This document shows, one piece after another, positions 27,151 to 36,445 of a stretch of DNA of 64,000 nt. Every line of letters begins with the position of its first letter. Position 1 is the stretch's first letter. A program made the position numbers and the translations under genes. Where the stretch lies: assembly GCA_047602475.1 (NCBI GenBank), contig JASGHE010000002.1:1860001-1924000 (forward strand), given 5' to 3'. The notes beneath the pieces are model-generated. The model was not told where the DNA came from, ran no database searches, and saw only the letters and a program-made list of their open reading frames with translations. The stretch is from JAEUIE01 sp047602475. Lineage in GTDB: Bacteria; Planctomycetota; Planctomycetia; Gemmatales; HRBIN36.

Positions 27151-28199
27151 ATGCAGTGGCCTTCAATGCCTTATTCCAGGAGCGAGATAAACCGAGCTGG
27201 GGAGCTGCTGGCTCATAATGCCAATTCATCTTCTCAAGAAGAATGTGACTGGGCGGAAGTAGTTATTCATGCGTGGCGATCATGTCATGCGTTCCCAATG
27301 AATGTTTTTCGGGCAGCGCTTCTTCTCGCGCTCGGCGATCAGCAAAGTCACCAATTGTAGCGCAAAGGTTGAAAAGGTTTCCTTCGATCATCAGCAAATT
27401 GGAACGCTTCAGGACGATGACCTTAACACAAATGCAAGACATTGGAGGATTACGCGCAGTAATCGATTCAATGACTGGTTTGAGGAAAATTCACGAATTG
27501 TACAAAGGTCAGGACAGCCCTCACAAGCTCTTCAAAACCAATGACTACATAGCCACGCCAAAGCCAATGAATGGCTATCGTAGTTTGCATCTAATTTACA
27601 GGTACATCAACGAAGATGACCCACGATACAACGACATGCATCTTGAGATACAATTAAGAACTGTGTTGCAGCATGCATGGGGTACGGCAGTTGAAACAAT
27701 TGACACGCTGTTTGGCCAGAAATTAAAGGCAAGCTTAGGAGATAAATCATGGACTGATTTTTTTAGAGCTGCTTCGGCTGCTTTTTCGCATCTAGAGGAG
27801 GAAGCTGTCGTTCAAGAGTACAGCGGGCTGACTCGGAAACAATTGTTCAAGCTTGTGGCTGAAATGGAGGCAGAGCTTCAAGTCTTACACAAACTTGGCA
27901 CACTCAGCAACGCCATTGAATCGATCACTTATGTTGGCTCAAAGGCCAAATACTACTTGTTAATCCTGGATGCAAAGTTCAGGTCAGTTACAATTCAATC
28001 ATTTGCAGAGCGGAATTACATGCAAGCTTTATCACAGTACGTCCAAGCTGAATCTAGAGCTCGAAAAGGCGACCAAATTGAGGCAGTACTAGTGACTGGC
28101 CCAGCGATTGCTAATCTGAAAAAAGCATACCCAAATTATTATCTAGACACCACAAAGTTCTCCTCCACTATTCAGAAAATCATTAAGGAGTCGGTTTAG
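27151..28199 (+). CDS. RelA/SpoT-domain (alarmone synthetase-like) protein, one frame break
   Basis: The protein carries a nucleotidyltransferase of the RelA/SpoT synthetase type without HD hydrolase or regulatory domains. The visible order is: the N-terminal lead YSRSEINRAG; VIHAWRSCHAFPMNVFRAAL; the basic substrate loop VAQRLKRFPSIISKLER; the metal Asp in MQDIGGLRAV; the guanine-stacking Tyr in PMNGYRSLH; and the catalytic Glu with basic residues in LEIQLRTVLQHAWGTAVETI. A helical C-terminal ~170 residues follows. The first ~65 codons are in another frame; one missing base near 27345-27352 joins them to the rest (about 348 residues). Members of this family make (p)ppGpp-type alarmones or, in toxic forms, pyrophosphorylate tRNA or adenosine nucleotides; which applies is not visible. 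Its composition is AT-rich and foreign-looking, and no antitoxin-like gene is immediately adjacent. Confidence 0.83.
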
Positions 28200-28311
28200 C
28201 AAAGCAATGATTCCACAGCTGATTAGGCTTGATTAGATTGTAAGAATGTATCCCTCACCCGACGTGAGTGCTGCGCATGGAGAAGTAAAGTAAAAACCTT
28301 GGCCTGCTTGA

Positions 28312-29637
28312 TTACCGCTCGCTCGACCTTCCCACCAGCTCATCCGCCAGGGGCACGCCCATCGCTTCCAGCTTCGGGGCGAGGGCCCTCGGCAGTCGGA
28401 AGTCCATCTTGATATCGTCCTCGACCGTTTCCTGATGATAGACCTCGGCGTGGGCGGCGAGGTAGGCGAGGGCTTTGCCGTTGCCGCTGTGGATCGTCAG
28501 GTGCAGATCGAGCATGTCTTCCGAGAGCGCGCTGATCACCGCATCGGAGAGTTGATCGAGGCCGATCTTCTTGCGGGCACTCACCGTCACCAGCCGGCTG
28601 GGCCGGCGTTCCATATCCTTGGCGACCCGCTGCTCCGCTTCCTGGGCATCGGCAAGCTTGTCGATCTTGTTGAGCACCAGAATCGTCGGCTTCTCCAGAC
28701 AGTCGAGTTCTTCCAGCACCGAGTTGACTGCCTTGATGTGTTCGACGAGGAAGGGATTACTGGCATCAACGACATGCAATAGCAGTTTGGCTTGCCTGGC
28801 TTCTTCCAGCGTCGCCTTGAACGAAGCGACCAGGTGGTGAGGCAGATAGCGGATGAAGCCGACAGTGTCGCTGAGGAGCACCTTGCCCCAGTCTTTGATC
28901 TTCCATTGCCGGGTACGGGTTTCGAGGGTGGAGAAGAGCTTGTCTTCGACGTAGGCCCCGCTGTCGGTCAGGGCGTTCATTAGCGAGCTTTTGCCTGCGT
29001 TGGTGTAGCCGACGAGGGAGACGGTGTGCTCTTCGTTCCTGCTTCGCACCTCTCGTTCCTTGCGGGCTTCGACATCGTGCAGCTTTTTCTTCAGGTCTTG
29101 GATGCGATGGGTGATGAGCCGGCGATCTTCTTCGAGCTGGGTTTCACCAGGGCCTCGTAAACCGATGCCACCCTTGTAACGGGATAAGTGCGTCCACATC
29201 TGCTTGATGCGGGGCAGACTGTATTCCAACTGGGCCAGTTCGACCTGGAGTCGGGCGGCGGTCGTTCTGGCCCGGGAGGCAAAGATATCGAGAATGAGTT
29301 CCGAACGATCGATGACTTTGACGCCAGTCGCTGTTTCGAGATTACGAATCTGAGCTGGGGTGAGTTCGTTGTCAAAGATGACGACATCAGCATCGGTCAT
29401 CTTGACAAGTTCGGCCAGCTCATCGGTCTTGCCTTTGCCGATGTAGGTGCCATGCTGAATTTCCTGCCGCCTTTGGGTCATCTCGCCGACTACGAGGGCC
29501 CCGGCTGAGGTGGCGAGTCCGCGCAGTTCATCAAGCGGATCATCGGAGATCCAAGGCCGCTTGGGCAGCTCCACCCCGACCAGCACGGTCTTTTCCTGAT
29601 GGACGGTCTGTTGATCACGAACTTCGGGTCTACTCAA
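28312..29637 (-). CDS. hflX: Ribosome-associated GTPase HflX
   Basis: HflX splits stalled or hibernating 70S ribosomes. The protein (441 aa) has the N-terminal HflX domain (GALVVGEMTQRRQEIQHGTY, NELTPAQIRNLETATGVKVI). The family signature GPGETQLEEDRRLITHRI follows, then a helical linker and the G domain with G1 GYTNAGKSSLMNAL, G3 DTVGFIRYLPHHLV and G4 NKID. The C-terminal ~60 residues are normal. It is transcribed away from the AT-rich island. The start is ATG at 29637, 27 bases past the stop of the PaaK-like gene on the same strand. Confidence 0.96.
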   Translation of the reverse strand: MSRPEVRDQQTVHQEKTVLVGVELPKRPWISDDPLDELRGLATSAGALVVGEMTQRRQEIQHGTYIGKGKTDELAELVKMTDADVVIFDNELTPAQIRNLETATGVKVIDRSELILDIFASRARTTAARLQVELAQLEYSLPRIKQMWTHLSRYKGGIGLRGPGETQLEEDRRLITHRIQDLKKKLHDVEARKEREVRSRNEEHTVSLVGYTNAGKSSLMNALTDSGAYVEDKLFSTLETRTRQWKIKDWGKVLLSDTVGFIRYLPHHLVASFKATLEEARQAKLLLHVVDASNPFLVEHIKAVNSVLEELDCLEKPTILVLNKIDKLADAQEAEQRVAKDMERRPSRLVTVSARKKIGLDQLSDAVISALSEDMLDLHLTIHSGNGKALAYLAAHAEVYHQETVEDDIKMDFRLPRALAPKLEAMGVPLADELVGRSSER

Positions 29638-29664
29638 TGTCTGAATCTCAGTGGAAAAGGAGGG

Positions 29665-31110
29665 TCAGGGTAGTATGACAGAGCCGACGACAGGCTGGTT
29701 CGGAGGGCCATATTTATTGATGAACCGCCGAACCTTGCCTGACTTTGAATCATGTGGAATCTTGGCGACAATGTCAATGCGGCAATCGAGATCGACATCC
29801 ATCCCTTCGACATGCAGAACATTGTTGATCGACTTGCGGATATCCTCTTTGGTCATGGTGGAATGAGGCACCACCTCGACCAATACCTGGAACTCATTGT
29901 GCCCGGTCTGGGTCACTTGATACTCTGAGAGATCGAACAGGTAGAGGAAGGCGTCCTTGAAGATGAAGTTGCTCATCTCCAGTGCTTCACCCTTGCGGTT
30001 GGTAATCCAGAACTGATCGTTCGACCGCCCGGCGATGCTGGAGATCAAAGGCAATTGGTTGCCACACGGGCAGGGATCAGGGCTGATGGTGATGACATCA
30101 TCCACTTCGTATCGAATGATTGGCTGGACGAAATTCATCAAGTTCGTCAGCAGCACCTTGGTGCCCGGCGTACCGGGAGGCACCGGCTGGTTGTTGGCGT
30201 CGACATTTTCGAGGATGGCCATGTCGTTGTTGATGTGAGCGCCTTTGCCGCTGGGGCAGCCAAGACTCAGTTGAGGACATTCGCCCAGAGCGTAGTGGTT
30301 GGCTACCGGGACCTTGAGGTTCTCTTCAATGTACTTTTGCGTATCAGGGGGCAGTGGCTCGCTGATGGCGATGACCAGTTCCAGGTTGCCCTCGCTGACC
30401 AGTTTCGTCTTCCCCTGCTTGGCGGCACGGGCCAGTTGTTCCAGGACGTGCACGTAAGCGGTGATGAAGTTCGGCTTGAACTCTTCGAGCTTTTTGACTG
30501 TTTCCTCAAAGGGGTCGGAGAGGTTCAGCCTCAGCATATCGGCCAGCTTGCGGGAAGCCTTGGGCATGTAGCCGAAGGCGGCGCCGCTGGGAATGAAGCA
30601 GGGCTTGAAGAGTACCAGTGCCCAGCGGGACCGTTTCTTGAAGAGCTTCTTGAAGACCGTGCCCCATGTCTTGGGCATGGCGTGGCCACGAGCTACCTGC
30701 ATGGCGAAGAGGTGAAAGGGAGCATCCTTGGGCTGAACGACGATCATCGCCTGGCCCTGGCTGCCGGAGGTGTGGGAAACCACGAACTCATCGAGATAAT
30801 ACTTGCCGATGTTATTAAGGTTGGTCATGAACTCCGTGATAGGCTGTTTCTGCAGCCGCGGGTCGGTGACGACATCATGGAAGTTCGCCATTAGATCAGC
30901 TTTGGTGGTGACGGGCAGATCTTGCAACCGGCAGGTCTCGAGGTTAATGCCTTTCCATCGGTCACGATAGAACTTGGAGTGTGCCTGGGTATTACGGAGG
31001 AGTTCACGCAGCTTCTTCTGCTGAATCCGCAGGATATCCTCCTGCGAGCGTTTCATGACACGGTTATAGCGGTTGACGTAGTAGATGAAGCGGATGAAAT
31101 CGAGCATGTT
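29665..31110 (-). CDS. Phenylacetate-CoA ligase (PaaK)-like adenylate-forming enzyme
   Basis: This is an AMP-forming acyl/aryl ligase of the PaaK family, which activates a carboxylic acid as an acyl-adenylate and often transfers it to CoA. The ATP-binding P-loop is VVSHTSGSQGQAM. ALGECPQLSLGCPSGKG contains the family aromatic and Cys-rich stretch, and the hinge and C-terminal lid are present (IRYEVDDVITISPDPCPCGN, then SIAGRSNDQFWI). I start at the ATG at 31110 (MLDFIRFIYYVNRYNRVMKR); an ATG at 31176 adds 22 residues. The substrate is unknown; capsular or lipid biosynthesis ligases share this architecture. It lies just upstream of hflX on the same strand. Confidence 0.83.
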   Translation of the reverse strand, partial: NMLDFIRFIYYVNRYNRVMKRSQEDILRIQQKKLRELLRNTQAHSKFYRDRWKGINLETCRLQDLPVTTKADLMANFHDVVTDPRLQKQPITEFMTNLNNIGKYYLDEFVVSHTSGSQGQAMIVVQPKDAPFHLFAMQVARGHAMPKTWGTVFKKLFKKRSRWALVLFKPCFIPSGAAFGYMPKASRKLADMLRLNLSDPFEETVKKLEEFKPNFITAYVHVLEQLARAAKQGKTKLVSEGNLELVIAISEPLPPDTQKYIEENLKVPVANHYALGECPQLSLGCPSGKGAHINNDMAILENVDANNQPVPPGTPGTKVLLTNLMNFVQPIIRYEVDDVITISPDPCPCGNQLPLISSIAGRSNDQFWITNRKGEALEMSNFIFKDAFLYLFDLSEYQVTQTGHNEFQVLVEVVPHSTMTKEDIRKSINNVLHVEGMDVDLDCRIDIVAKIPHDSKSGKVRRFINKYGPPNQPVVGSVILP

Positions 31111-31276
31111 GACTGTGAGCAGGCTCCGGAGAACGAATCGAACAGATATGTCGATTTTCGGGAAAACCCTTGACAATGACCAGCATCAGACTCATCTTCT
31201 TGGTAACTAACTTTTTTAGCTCATTGACGCTGAAGAAGGTGGCCAAGGGCCTTTAGTCAGGAATCCCATCAATTGT

Positions 31277-31283
31277 GGAAAGG
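31277..31283 (+). promoter_or_regulatory. Shine-Dalgarno site of the ExbB-like gene
   Basis: GGAAAGG lies 5 bases before the ATG at 31289 and supports that start. Most genes in the window have weaker or no such site. Confidence 0.6.
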
Positions 31284-31288
31284 CTTCC

Positions 31289-32146
31289 ATGAGTGTCTGC
31301 CGTCAAGTTTGGGAACGTCGTTACCTTCTGCTGACAATCGTTATCTGCCTGGCGTTCTTCGCTACCGTGTATGCTCAAGATGACGTAAAGCCAACGGCTC
31401 CGGCTGCGCCGGTCAATGCACCCGCTACCAAGACCGGCGAAGGCTCCGCCATGATGGAGTTCCTCTTCAAGTCGATCACGGGCTACGTCCTGATCGCCTG
31501 CTATCTGTTCTTTGTCGGCCTGATGGTATGGCTCATCATCGATCTGCGCGGGGCGAACTTCATGCCTGCCGACTTTGTGGAGCACCTCGACGAGATGCTT
31601 CGCAACAAGCAGTTCAAGGAAGCGTTTGAACTGGCTCGTGCCGATCATTCGCCCTTTGGCAAGGTGATGGCAGCGGGCATGGCCCGCCTCTCTTCCGGGC
31701 TGCCCGAAGCACGGGATGCCGCCGAGTTCATGATCGAGAGCGCCAAGAATCGCAAGGACAGCCTGCTTGGCTACATGGCGGTGCTGGGTACCCTGGGGCC
31801 GCTGATCGGGCTGGTCGGCACCGTCTCCGGTATGATCGATACCTTCTCCGAACTCGGTTCGGGCACCACGCCGAACGTGGGCAAGCTCGCTCAGGGTATT
31901 TCTCACGCTCTCAACGCCACGCTCATCGGCATCTTCCTCTCGGTGTTGGCGATCCCGGTCTACACGTTCTTCAAGAACAAGCTGAACCGTATCGTCATTG
32001 ATGCCAGCCTGCTCGCGGACGACCTGCTGACGCAGACGTTTTACAGTTCTCGCAAGCCTGATGCAGCCAATCAATCGACTTCATTCCCGGCGGTGCAGCC
32101 ACAGGTCGTGCAGCCCAAGGTGCCGCCCAAACCCGATGGCAAGTAA
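31289..32146 (+). CDS. MotA/TolQ/ExbB family proton channel
   Basis: This is an inner-membrane channel subunit that, with ExbD/TolR partners, turns proton flow into mechanical work. An N-terminal hydrophobic segment (LLLTIVICLAFFATVYAQ) precedes an Ala/Pro-rich stretch. The three core helices are about residues 63-90 (SITGYVLIACYLFFVGLMVW), 158-185 (YMAVLGTLGPLIGLVGTVSG) and 205-230 (ALNATLIGIFLSVLAIPVYT). The conserved GTLGPLIGLVGTVSGMI and the small-residue-rich third helix are diagnostic. A Pro-rich tail ends the protein (285 aa). It is the first gene of a six-gene cluster on the plus strand. Confidence 0.93.
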   Translation: MSVCRQVWERRYLLLTIVICLAFFATVYAQDDVKPTAPAAPVNAPATKTGEGSAMMEFLFKSITGYVLIACYLFFVGLMVWLIIDLRGANFMPADFVEHLDEMLRNKQFKEAFELARADHSPFGKVMAAGMARLSSGLPEARDAAEFMIESAKNRKDSLLGYMAVLGTLGPLIGLVGTVSGMIDTFSELGSGTTPNVGKLAQGISHALNATLIGIFLSVLAIPVYTFFKNKLNRIVIDASLLADDLLTQTFYSSRKPDAANQSTSFPAVQPQVVQPKVPPKPDGK

Positions 32147-32152
32147 GGGTCA

Positions 32153-32229
32153 GATACCAGCCCGACGCGCTAGCGAGGGGGCGCGTGCAATCGCAAGATT
32201 AACCCTCCCTGGCGCGTCGGGCTGGTATC
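32153..32229. repeat. Palindromic repeat GATACCAGCCCGACGCGC...
   Basis: GATACCAGCCCGACGCGC (32153-32170) is matched inverted by GGCGCGTCGGGCTGGTATC ending at 32229; inner GAGGG/CCCTC pairs lengthen the stem. It lies between the ExbB-like and first ExbD-like genes and could change their expression ratio. Confidence 0.8.
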
Positions 32230-32263
32230 AAACCATTAAACCAAGGATCTCAAGGAAGACGAA

Positions 32264-32851
32264 ATGGCAGCCAGCGTAGGCAGCAACGAGATGGAGGTGA
32301 ACCTTACACCTCTCCTTGATTTAGTGCTGCAACTGATCATGTTCTTCCTCGCCTGCCTCAACTTCGCGGCTGACCAGGTAAATGCCAATGTCATGTTGCC
32401 TGAGTCGCTGTCGGCGACGGAGATTCAGCCGAAGACGGAGCAGGAATACATCATGATCAACATCGAACTGGTCCGCAAGGATCGGCTGGCATCCAATGGC
32501 GAACCTGTTTACGGCACCGACGCCAAGCCGGTACGAGATCCTGTCGAACCCCGGACGTTCCGATTCCGCATCCTGGGAGGTGATGACATCACTTTCATTG
32601 ATCGGCCCGATCAGAAGGCTATTGGACTGGGGCGGGCGATGAACCGCATGAAGCTCCTGGCCGAGAACTTGAAGTTGAGAATCGCCGCCAGGGATAAGGT
32701 CAACGTGACGACGATCAAAGAGCTGAAGGTGCCTGTTATTGTCAGGGCTGACCAGGAAACGGAATATGTCATGATCTACGACCTCATTCAGCAGTGCAAG
32801 AACGCCGGCTTCCAGCGCATTGAGCTGCGAGCCTACAGCAAACTCAACTAG
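32264..32851 (+). CDS. ExbD/TolR family protein 1
   Basis: The single TM helix, at about residues 13-33, has the family signature NLTPLLDLVLQLIMFFLACL. The Asp in LLDLV is the proton-carrying residue of ExbD/TolR. The periplasmic domain that follows is longer than usual (195 aa in total; ExbD is typically ~140), with an inserted segment around 70-110. It ends in the standard fold (VPVIVRADQETEYVMIYDLI, then GFQRIELRA). It should assemble with the ExbB-like protein. Confidence 0.92.
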   Translation: MAASVGSNEMEVNLTPLLDLVLQLIMFFLACLNFAADQVNANVMLPESLSATEIQPKTEQEYIMINIELVRKDRLASNGEPVYGTDAKPVRDPVEPRTFRFRILGGDDITFIDRPDQKAIGLGRAMNRMKLLAENLKLRIAARDKVNVTTIKELKVPVIVRADQETEYVMIYDLIQQCKNAGFQRIELRAYSKLN

Positions 32852-32864
32852 CGGGATGCTTGCT

Positions 32865-32946
32865 CCTCCCCTTACCAAGGGGAGGCTGGGTGGGGTTTAA
32901 TGTCATGGAGCAATTACCCCCTCCAGCTCCCCCTTGGAAAGGGGGA
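32865..32946. repeat. Paired palindromes CTCCCCTTACCAAGGGGAG / CTCCCCCTTGGAAAGGGGGAG
   Basis: CCTCCCCTTACCAAGGGGAG starts at 32865 and CTCCCCCTTGGAAAGGGGGA at 32928; each is self-complementary. GGGTGGGG and CCCCCTCC between them also pair. The unit lies between the two ExbD-like genes. Confidence 0.75.
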
Positions 32947-32991
32947 GAGAAAGAAAATGACCTGCTTCTCAAGCAAAACTAACGAGGCGAT

Positions 32992-33549
32992 ATGCGACGG
33001 CGAAGGCATCGAGTCACTCATGAATCATCAGGCGGGGAGTTTTCCTCGACCTCGGTGTTCGTTACGCCCATGCTCGACATGGCGTTTCAGATCATGGCGT
33101 TCTTCGTCTTCACCTATAACCCCGCTGCCGTGGAAGGGCAGTTCCCCATTAGTCTGGCTCAAGGCGAAACGGCTGGGGACAAAGAGAACAAGACCGACGA
33201 TAAGGTAGCGACCGATCAGCCTACCGAACTCAAGTCGACGCTTTTCATCGAAGCACGTGCCAGAGAGAAGGGCAGGCTAGGCTCCCTGCGAGTGGGCACG
33301 ACCGTGATTGAACCGGAAGCCAACGCACCGGATCATACTACCGGGCTGATCAGGTCGCTGGACAAGGCCATGCTCGAACTGAAGAAGTCGAATCCCTCGG
33401 AAGACCGCATCACGATCAAGGGCACGCCGACACTGCACTGGGACGAATTGATGAAGGTTATCGATACGGCCCGCCGCCATATCGATCCGGTCACCAAGGA
33501 ACGGCGCGACCTGTTCCCCCGTATCAGCCTCGGTGCTATGGATCAGTAG
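32992..33549 (+). CDS. ExbD/TolR family protein 2
   Basis: This is a second ExbD-type protein (185 aa). Its TM signature, at about residues 22-42, is VFVTPMLDMAFQIMAFFVFT, with the family Asp in PMLDMAF. The periplasmic part (FPISLAQGETAGDKENKTDD, then RITIKGTPTLHWDELMKVID, then FPRISLGAMD) differs clearly from the first copy, so the two are not recent duplicates. A heterodimer of two ExbD types on one ExbB pentamer is plausible but inferred. Confidence 0.88.
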   Translation: MRRRRHRVTHESSGGEFSSTSVFVTPMLDMAFQIMAFFVFTYNPAAVEGQFPISLAQGETAGDKENKTDDKVATDQPTELKSTLFIEARAREKGRLGSLRVGTTVIEPEANAPDHTTGLIRSLDKAMLELKKSNPSEDRITIKGTPTLHWDELMKVIDTARRHIDPVTKERRDLFPRISLGAMDQ

Positions 33550-33568
33550 CAGTAAGATAGCAAGCAGT

Positions 33569-34530
33569 ATGAACCGACGAGTCATCACCTATGTTCTACT
33601 CTGCACGTCGCTGATCGTGATCGTCGTTGCTCAGCTCAGTTTTCGTCGCCCCAGCATGTGGCGCTGGATGCAGGCAGAGCCGGCAGCCGTCGCTACTGAT
33701 CTATCGCCGATATCGACAGTACCAGCGCCAACCACTGACCCCCAGGCACGTCGAGCACCTTTCCACATCCGAAAACGCTCGAGGGGGCGGCAGACCAGGA
33801 ACCGTACCTGATACCTGCAGCCGATGCCTTACCGGAAATGCAGGCCTCGGCGAAGGCCCAGCTCGATGCTCAGGCACGCTACCATCTTCTGACGCTGGCT
33901 AAAGACGCCGTTCCCCATGCTCTCGAATCGGATGGCCGTACCGACATTCGATATTCGGCTTTGCTCCAGAAGCCCCATGTCTACCGGGGTGAGGTGGTTC
34001 GTATTCAGGGCGACCTGATCTGGCTCAGCGAACCGATGGAGATTCATGGCAAGCTGCCAGGTATCGAAGTGGTCTACCAGGGATTGATGGCTGATGATCA
34101 AACCGGGCATCAATTCCTTGTTCTCTTTATGGATTTGCCCCCCGGCATGCCTAAAAATCAATCTCAGTGGAGCCAGCTGTATCTCAGGAATGTTCTGTTC
34201 TCCGGCTATTTCTACAAGGTGGTGAAGTATACCAATTCCAAGGGCAAGAGCTGGATGCTACCGGTGTTAGTGGGCAAGTCGCCGATCCTGCCCGACGTGG
34301 TGGGCGAATCGACAGACTGGTTCAACCTTTTCACGATTTTTCTGGCCATGGCCATTCCTGTCGTATTGATCGCTCTGATCGTTCCCCGCTACTTCAAGAA
34401 GAGCGATGCTGAGCATGATTCGCTCATGCAGCGGTTCAAAACTCGCCGAGAAGAACAAGTGGCGAAGGCTTTGGAAGAATTGCCGCTTCGGGATGATCCT
34501 GACTTGCGTTCGGAGCGTGATCGGGGATAA
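33569..34530 (+). CDS. Two-TM protein of the ExbB/ExbD cluster, function unknown, one frame break
   Basis: The start at 33569 (MNRRVITYVLLCTSLIVIVV) gives an N-terminal TM helix at about 6-22. The frame then shifts near 33750-33780 (one missing base), after which the protein is open to 34530. The large middle part contains PHVYRGEVVRIQGDLIWLSE and GHQFLVLFMDLPPGMP, a beta-rich stretch that could be an OB-like fold. A second TM helix (NLFTIFLAMAIPVVLIALIV, about 250-270) is followed by a charged cytoplasmic tail (FKTRREEQVAKALEELP). I do not recognise the family. Its place between ExbD2 and the toroid protein suggests a structural part of the same complex. Confidence 0.75.
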
Positions 34531-34553
34531 TCAGTATGTAAGAGGACAGGACT

Positions 34554-36393
34554 ATGTCCGCAGGACAGATGAAACCGACGACGCAGCCAGCCCTGACGGC
34601 ACCGGCCCCGCTCTATATGACGCTGAGCGAACTCGATCATCGCCGGCTCGGCGCGCGTGATTGGCTCACGCTGTTGCCCGCTATCCTGCTGAGCGTCATA
34701 CTCAACGGCATCTTTCTGACTGTTCTCATCGTCGCTAACCCTGGAGCCACCAGGGCAGAGAACAAACTCAAAAACCTGCAGAACGATGACACCACGCAGG
34801 TAGAAGACAAAAAGAAAGAAGAAGAGAAGACAACGATCGATATTGCTACTCCGGAATTCGATGCGCCAAAGGACATCGATCTCAGTCAAAAGCTGGCGAT
34901 GCCTTCCATCGATCCACCCAAGGATGAGAAGAACCCCAGCCTGAGTCAGCCTCCGCCGGAGAAGGAGCCGATTGGCGGTTCAGGGGCCGGCGATGACACT
35001 AAGCTCAAGGGCAAGAATGCTCTGGCGAATGAAGGTCTACGAGGCGATCCGATCCTGGCTGAAATGGGAGCGGTTGGCTCCGGCGGAAGTTTACCCCTTG
35101 GTGGCGGAGCAGGCATCACCTCAGGCGGCGGGGGTGGCAGCAGTAACTCAGGAGGCTTTGGCCAACGCACCGGAGACCTGACAGCTCTCGCCAAGCGTTA
35201 CGGTGGTTCAGACGAATCGGAACGTGCTGTCGCTCGTGCCCTGCTTTGGCTACGGCTTCACCAAGGCCCCGATGGTCGCTGGTCGCTGCACAAGTACCAC
35301 ACCTACGACAAACGGTGCGACTGCCAGACCGCCATCGAGCGCGAGAAAGACCGGTTCGGCCAGATTCTCAAAGCTGACGATGTTTCCGGCACGGCGATGG
35401 GCGTGCTGCCTTTCCTGGCTGCGGGGCATCATCACTTGGGGCAAAAGGAAGAAAGCAAGACCGTGGCCCTGGCTCTCCGCTACCTGCTCAGCAGGCAGGT
35501 AGCCGGGGGCGAAGACGACGGTAAGTTTGATTCAGAGAACTTCACGATGTATACGCACGGCCTGGCTTCCATCGCTGTCTGTGAAGCTTACGGCATGACG
35601 AACGACCCCAAGCTCCGCGACTCGGCCACTCGTGCCATCAAGTTCATCGTGAAAGCACAGAACTCCCAGTTGGGGGGCTGGCGCTACGTGCCACGCACCT
35701 CCAGCGATACTTCCGTGGTGGGCTGGCAGGTGATGGCCCTCAAGAGCGCACAGATGTCGGGCATCCCCGTGCCGCGCGACTCTGGAAAATGCTTCTCGTT
35801 GGCTCGATCTTGCTCAGTACAAAGAGAAGCGGCCCAATGGGCGTTCCATTCTGAAGTATGCGTATGCGGTCAATATCGATGATCCTTCTGCGCCTGGCAG
35901 CCCTGCCACGACCGCAGCCGGGCTACTCAATCGTCTCTATCTTGGCTGGGGCCCTCGCCACGCTGATATGATCCTCGGCTGCGACTATCTCATGGAATCG
36001 GCCATGCCGCCGAACGACTTCAAACGCGGCCAGCCGGCCAACATCTATACCTGGTACTATGCAGCTCAGGTGATGCACCACATGGGCGGCGAGTACTGGG
36101 AAAAGTGGAACCCTCGCATGCGGGAGTACCTCATCAGGTCTCAGGAGCGTGAAGGCCACAAGAACGGCAGTTGGGATCCGACGCCCGATGCCTGGGGTCG
36201 TCAGGGCGGACGCATCTACACCACAGCACTTTCGGTTCTGACACTTGAAGTCTACTATCGTCATCTGCCTCTCTACCGTCGGGAAAAGGTCGAGAAGGAA
36301 ACAAACGAAGCGGTATCGAAGATAGATGCTGGGGCTGAGAAGAAGCCCGTGTTGGCTGTTCCCGGTGATATGAAGGACGCACCGAAGAAGTAA
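34554..36393 (+). CDS. TonB-like-anchored prenyltransferase/squalene-cyclase-fold protein, one frame break
   Basis: Residues 37-60 form a TM helix (LTLLPAILLSVILNGIFLTV). A ~145-residue Pro/Lys/Glu- then Gly/Ser-rich periplasmic linker follows (DDTTQVEDKKKEEEKTT, PSIDPPKDEKNPSLSQPPPE), as in TonB or TolA. From about residue 215 comes an alpha/alpha-toroid with prenyltransferase/squalene-oxidase-type repeats (ALLWLRLHQGPDGRWSLHKY, LSRQVAGGEDDGKF, GGWRYVPRTSSDTSVVGWQV, GQPANIYTWYYAAQVMHHMG, GRIYTTALSVLTLEVYYRH). The frame breaks at about 35780; removing one base gives LENASRWLDLAQYKEKRPNG and a continuous ~612-residue protein. No cyclase DxDD motif is seen, so a binding rather than hopanoid-synthesis role is likelier. 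It lies 24 bases after the two-TM gene. Confidence 0.87.
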
Positions 36394-36445
36394 AAGGGTA
36401 CATTTAACCTCATAAGATAATGGGACGACCTTCGTGGAGTCCTGT

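Noticed and set aside
34554..36393. Squalene-hopene cyclase for hopanoid synthesis
   Set aside because: The toroid protein has a TM-linker front, lies next to ExbB/ExbD and shows no DxDD catalytic motif, so a cyclase role is not supported.
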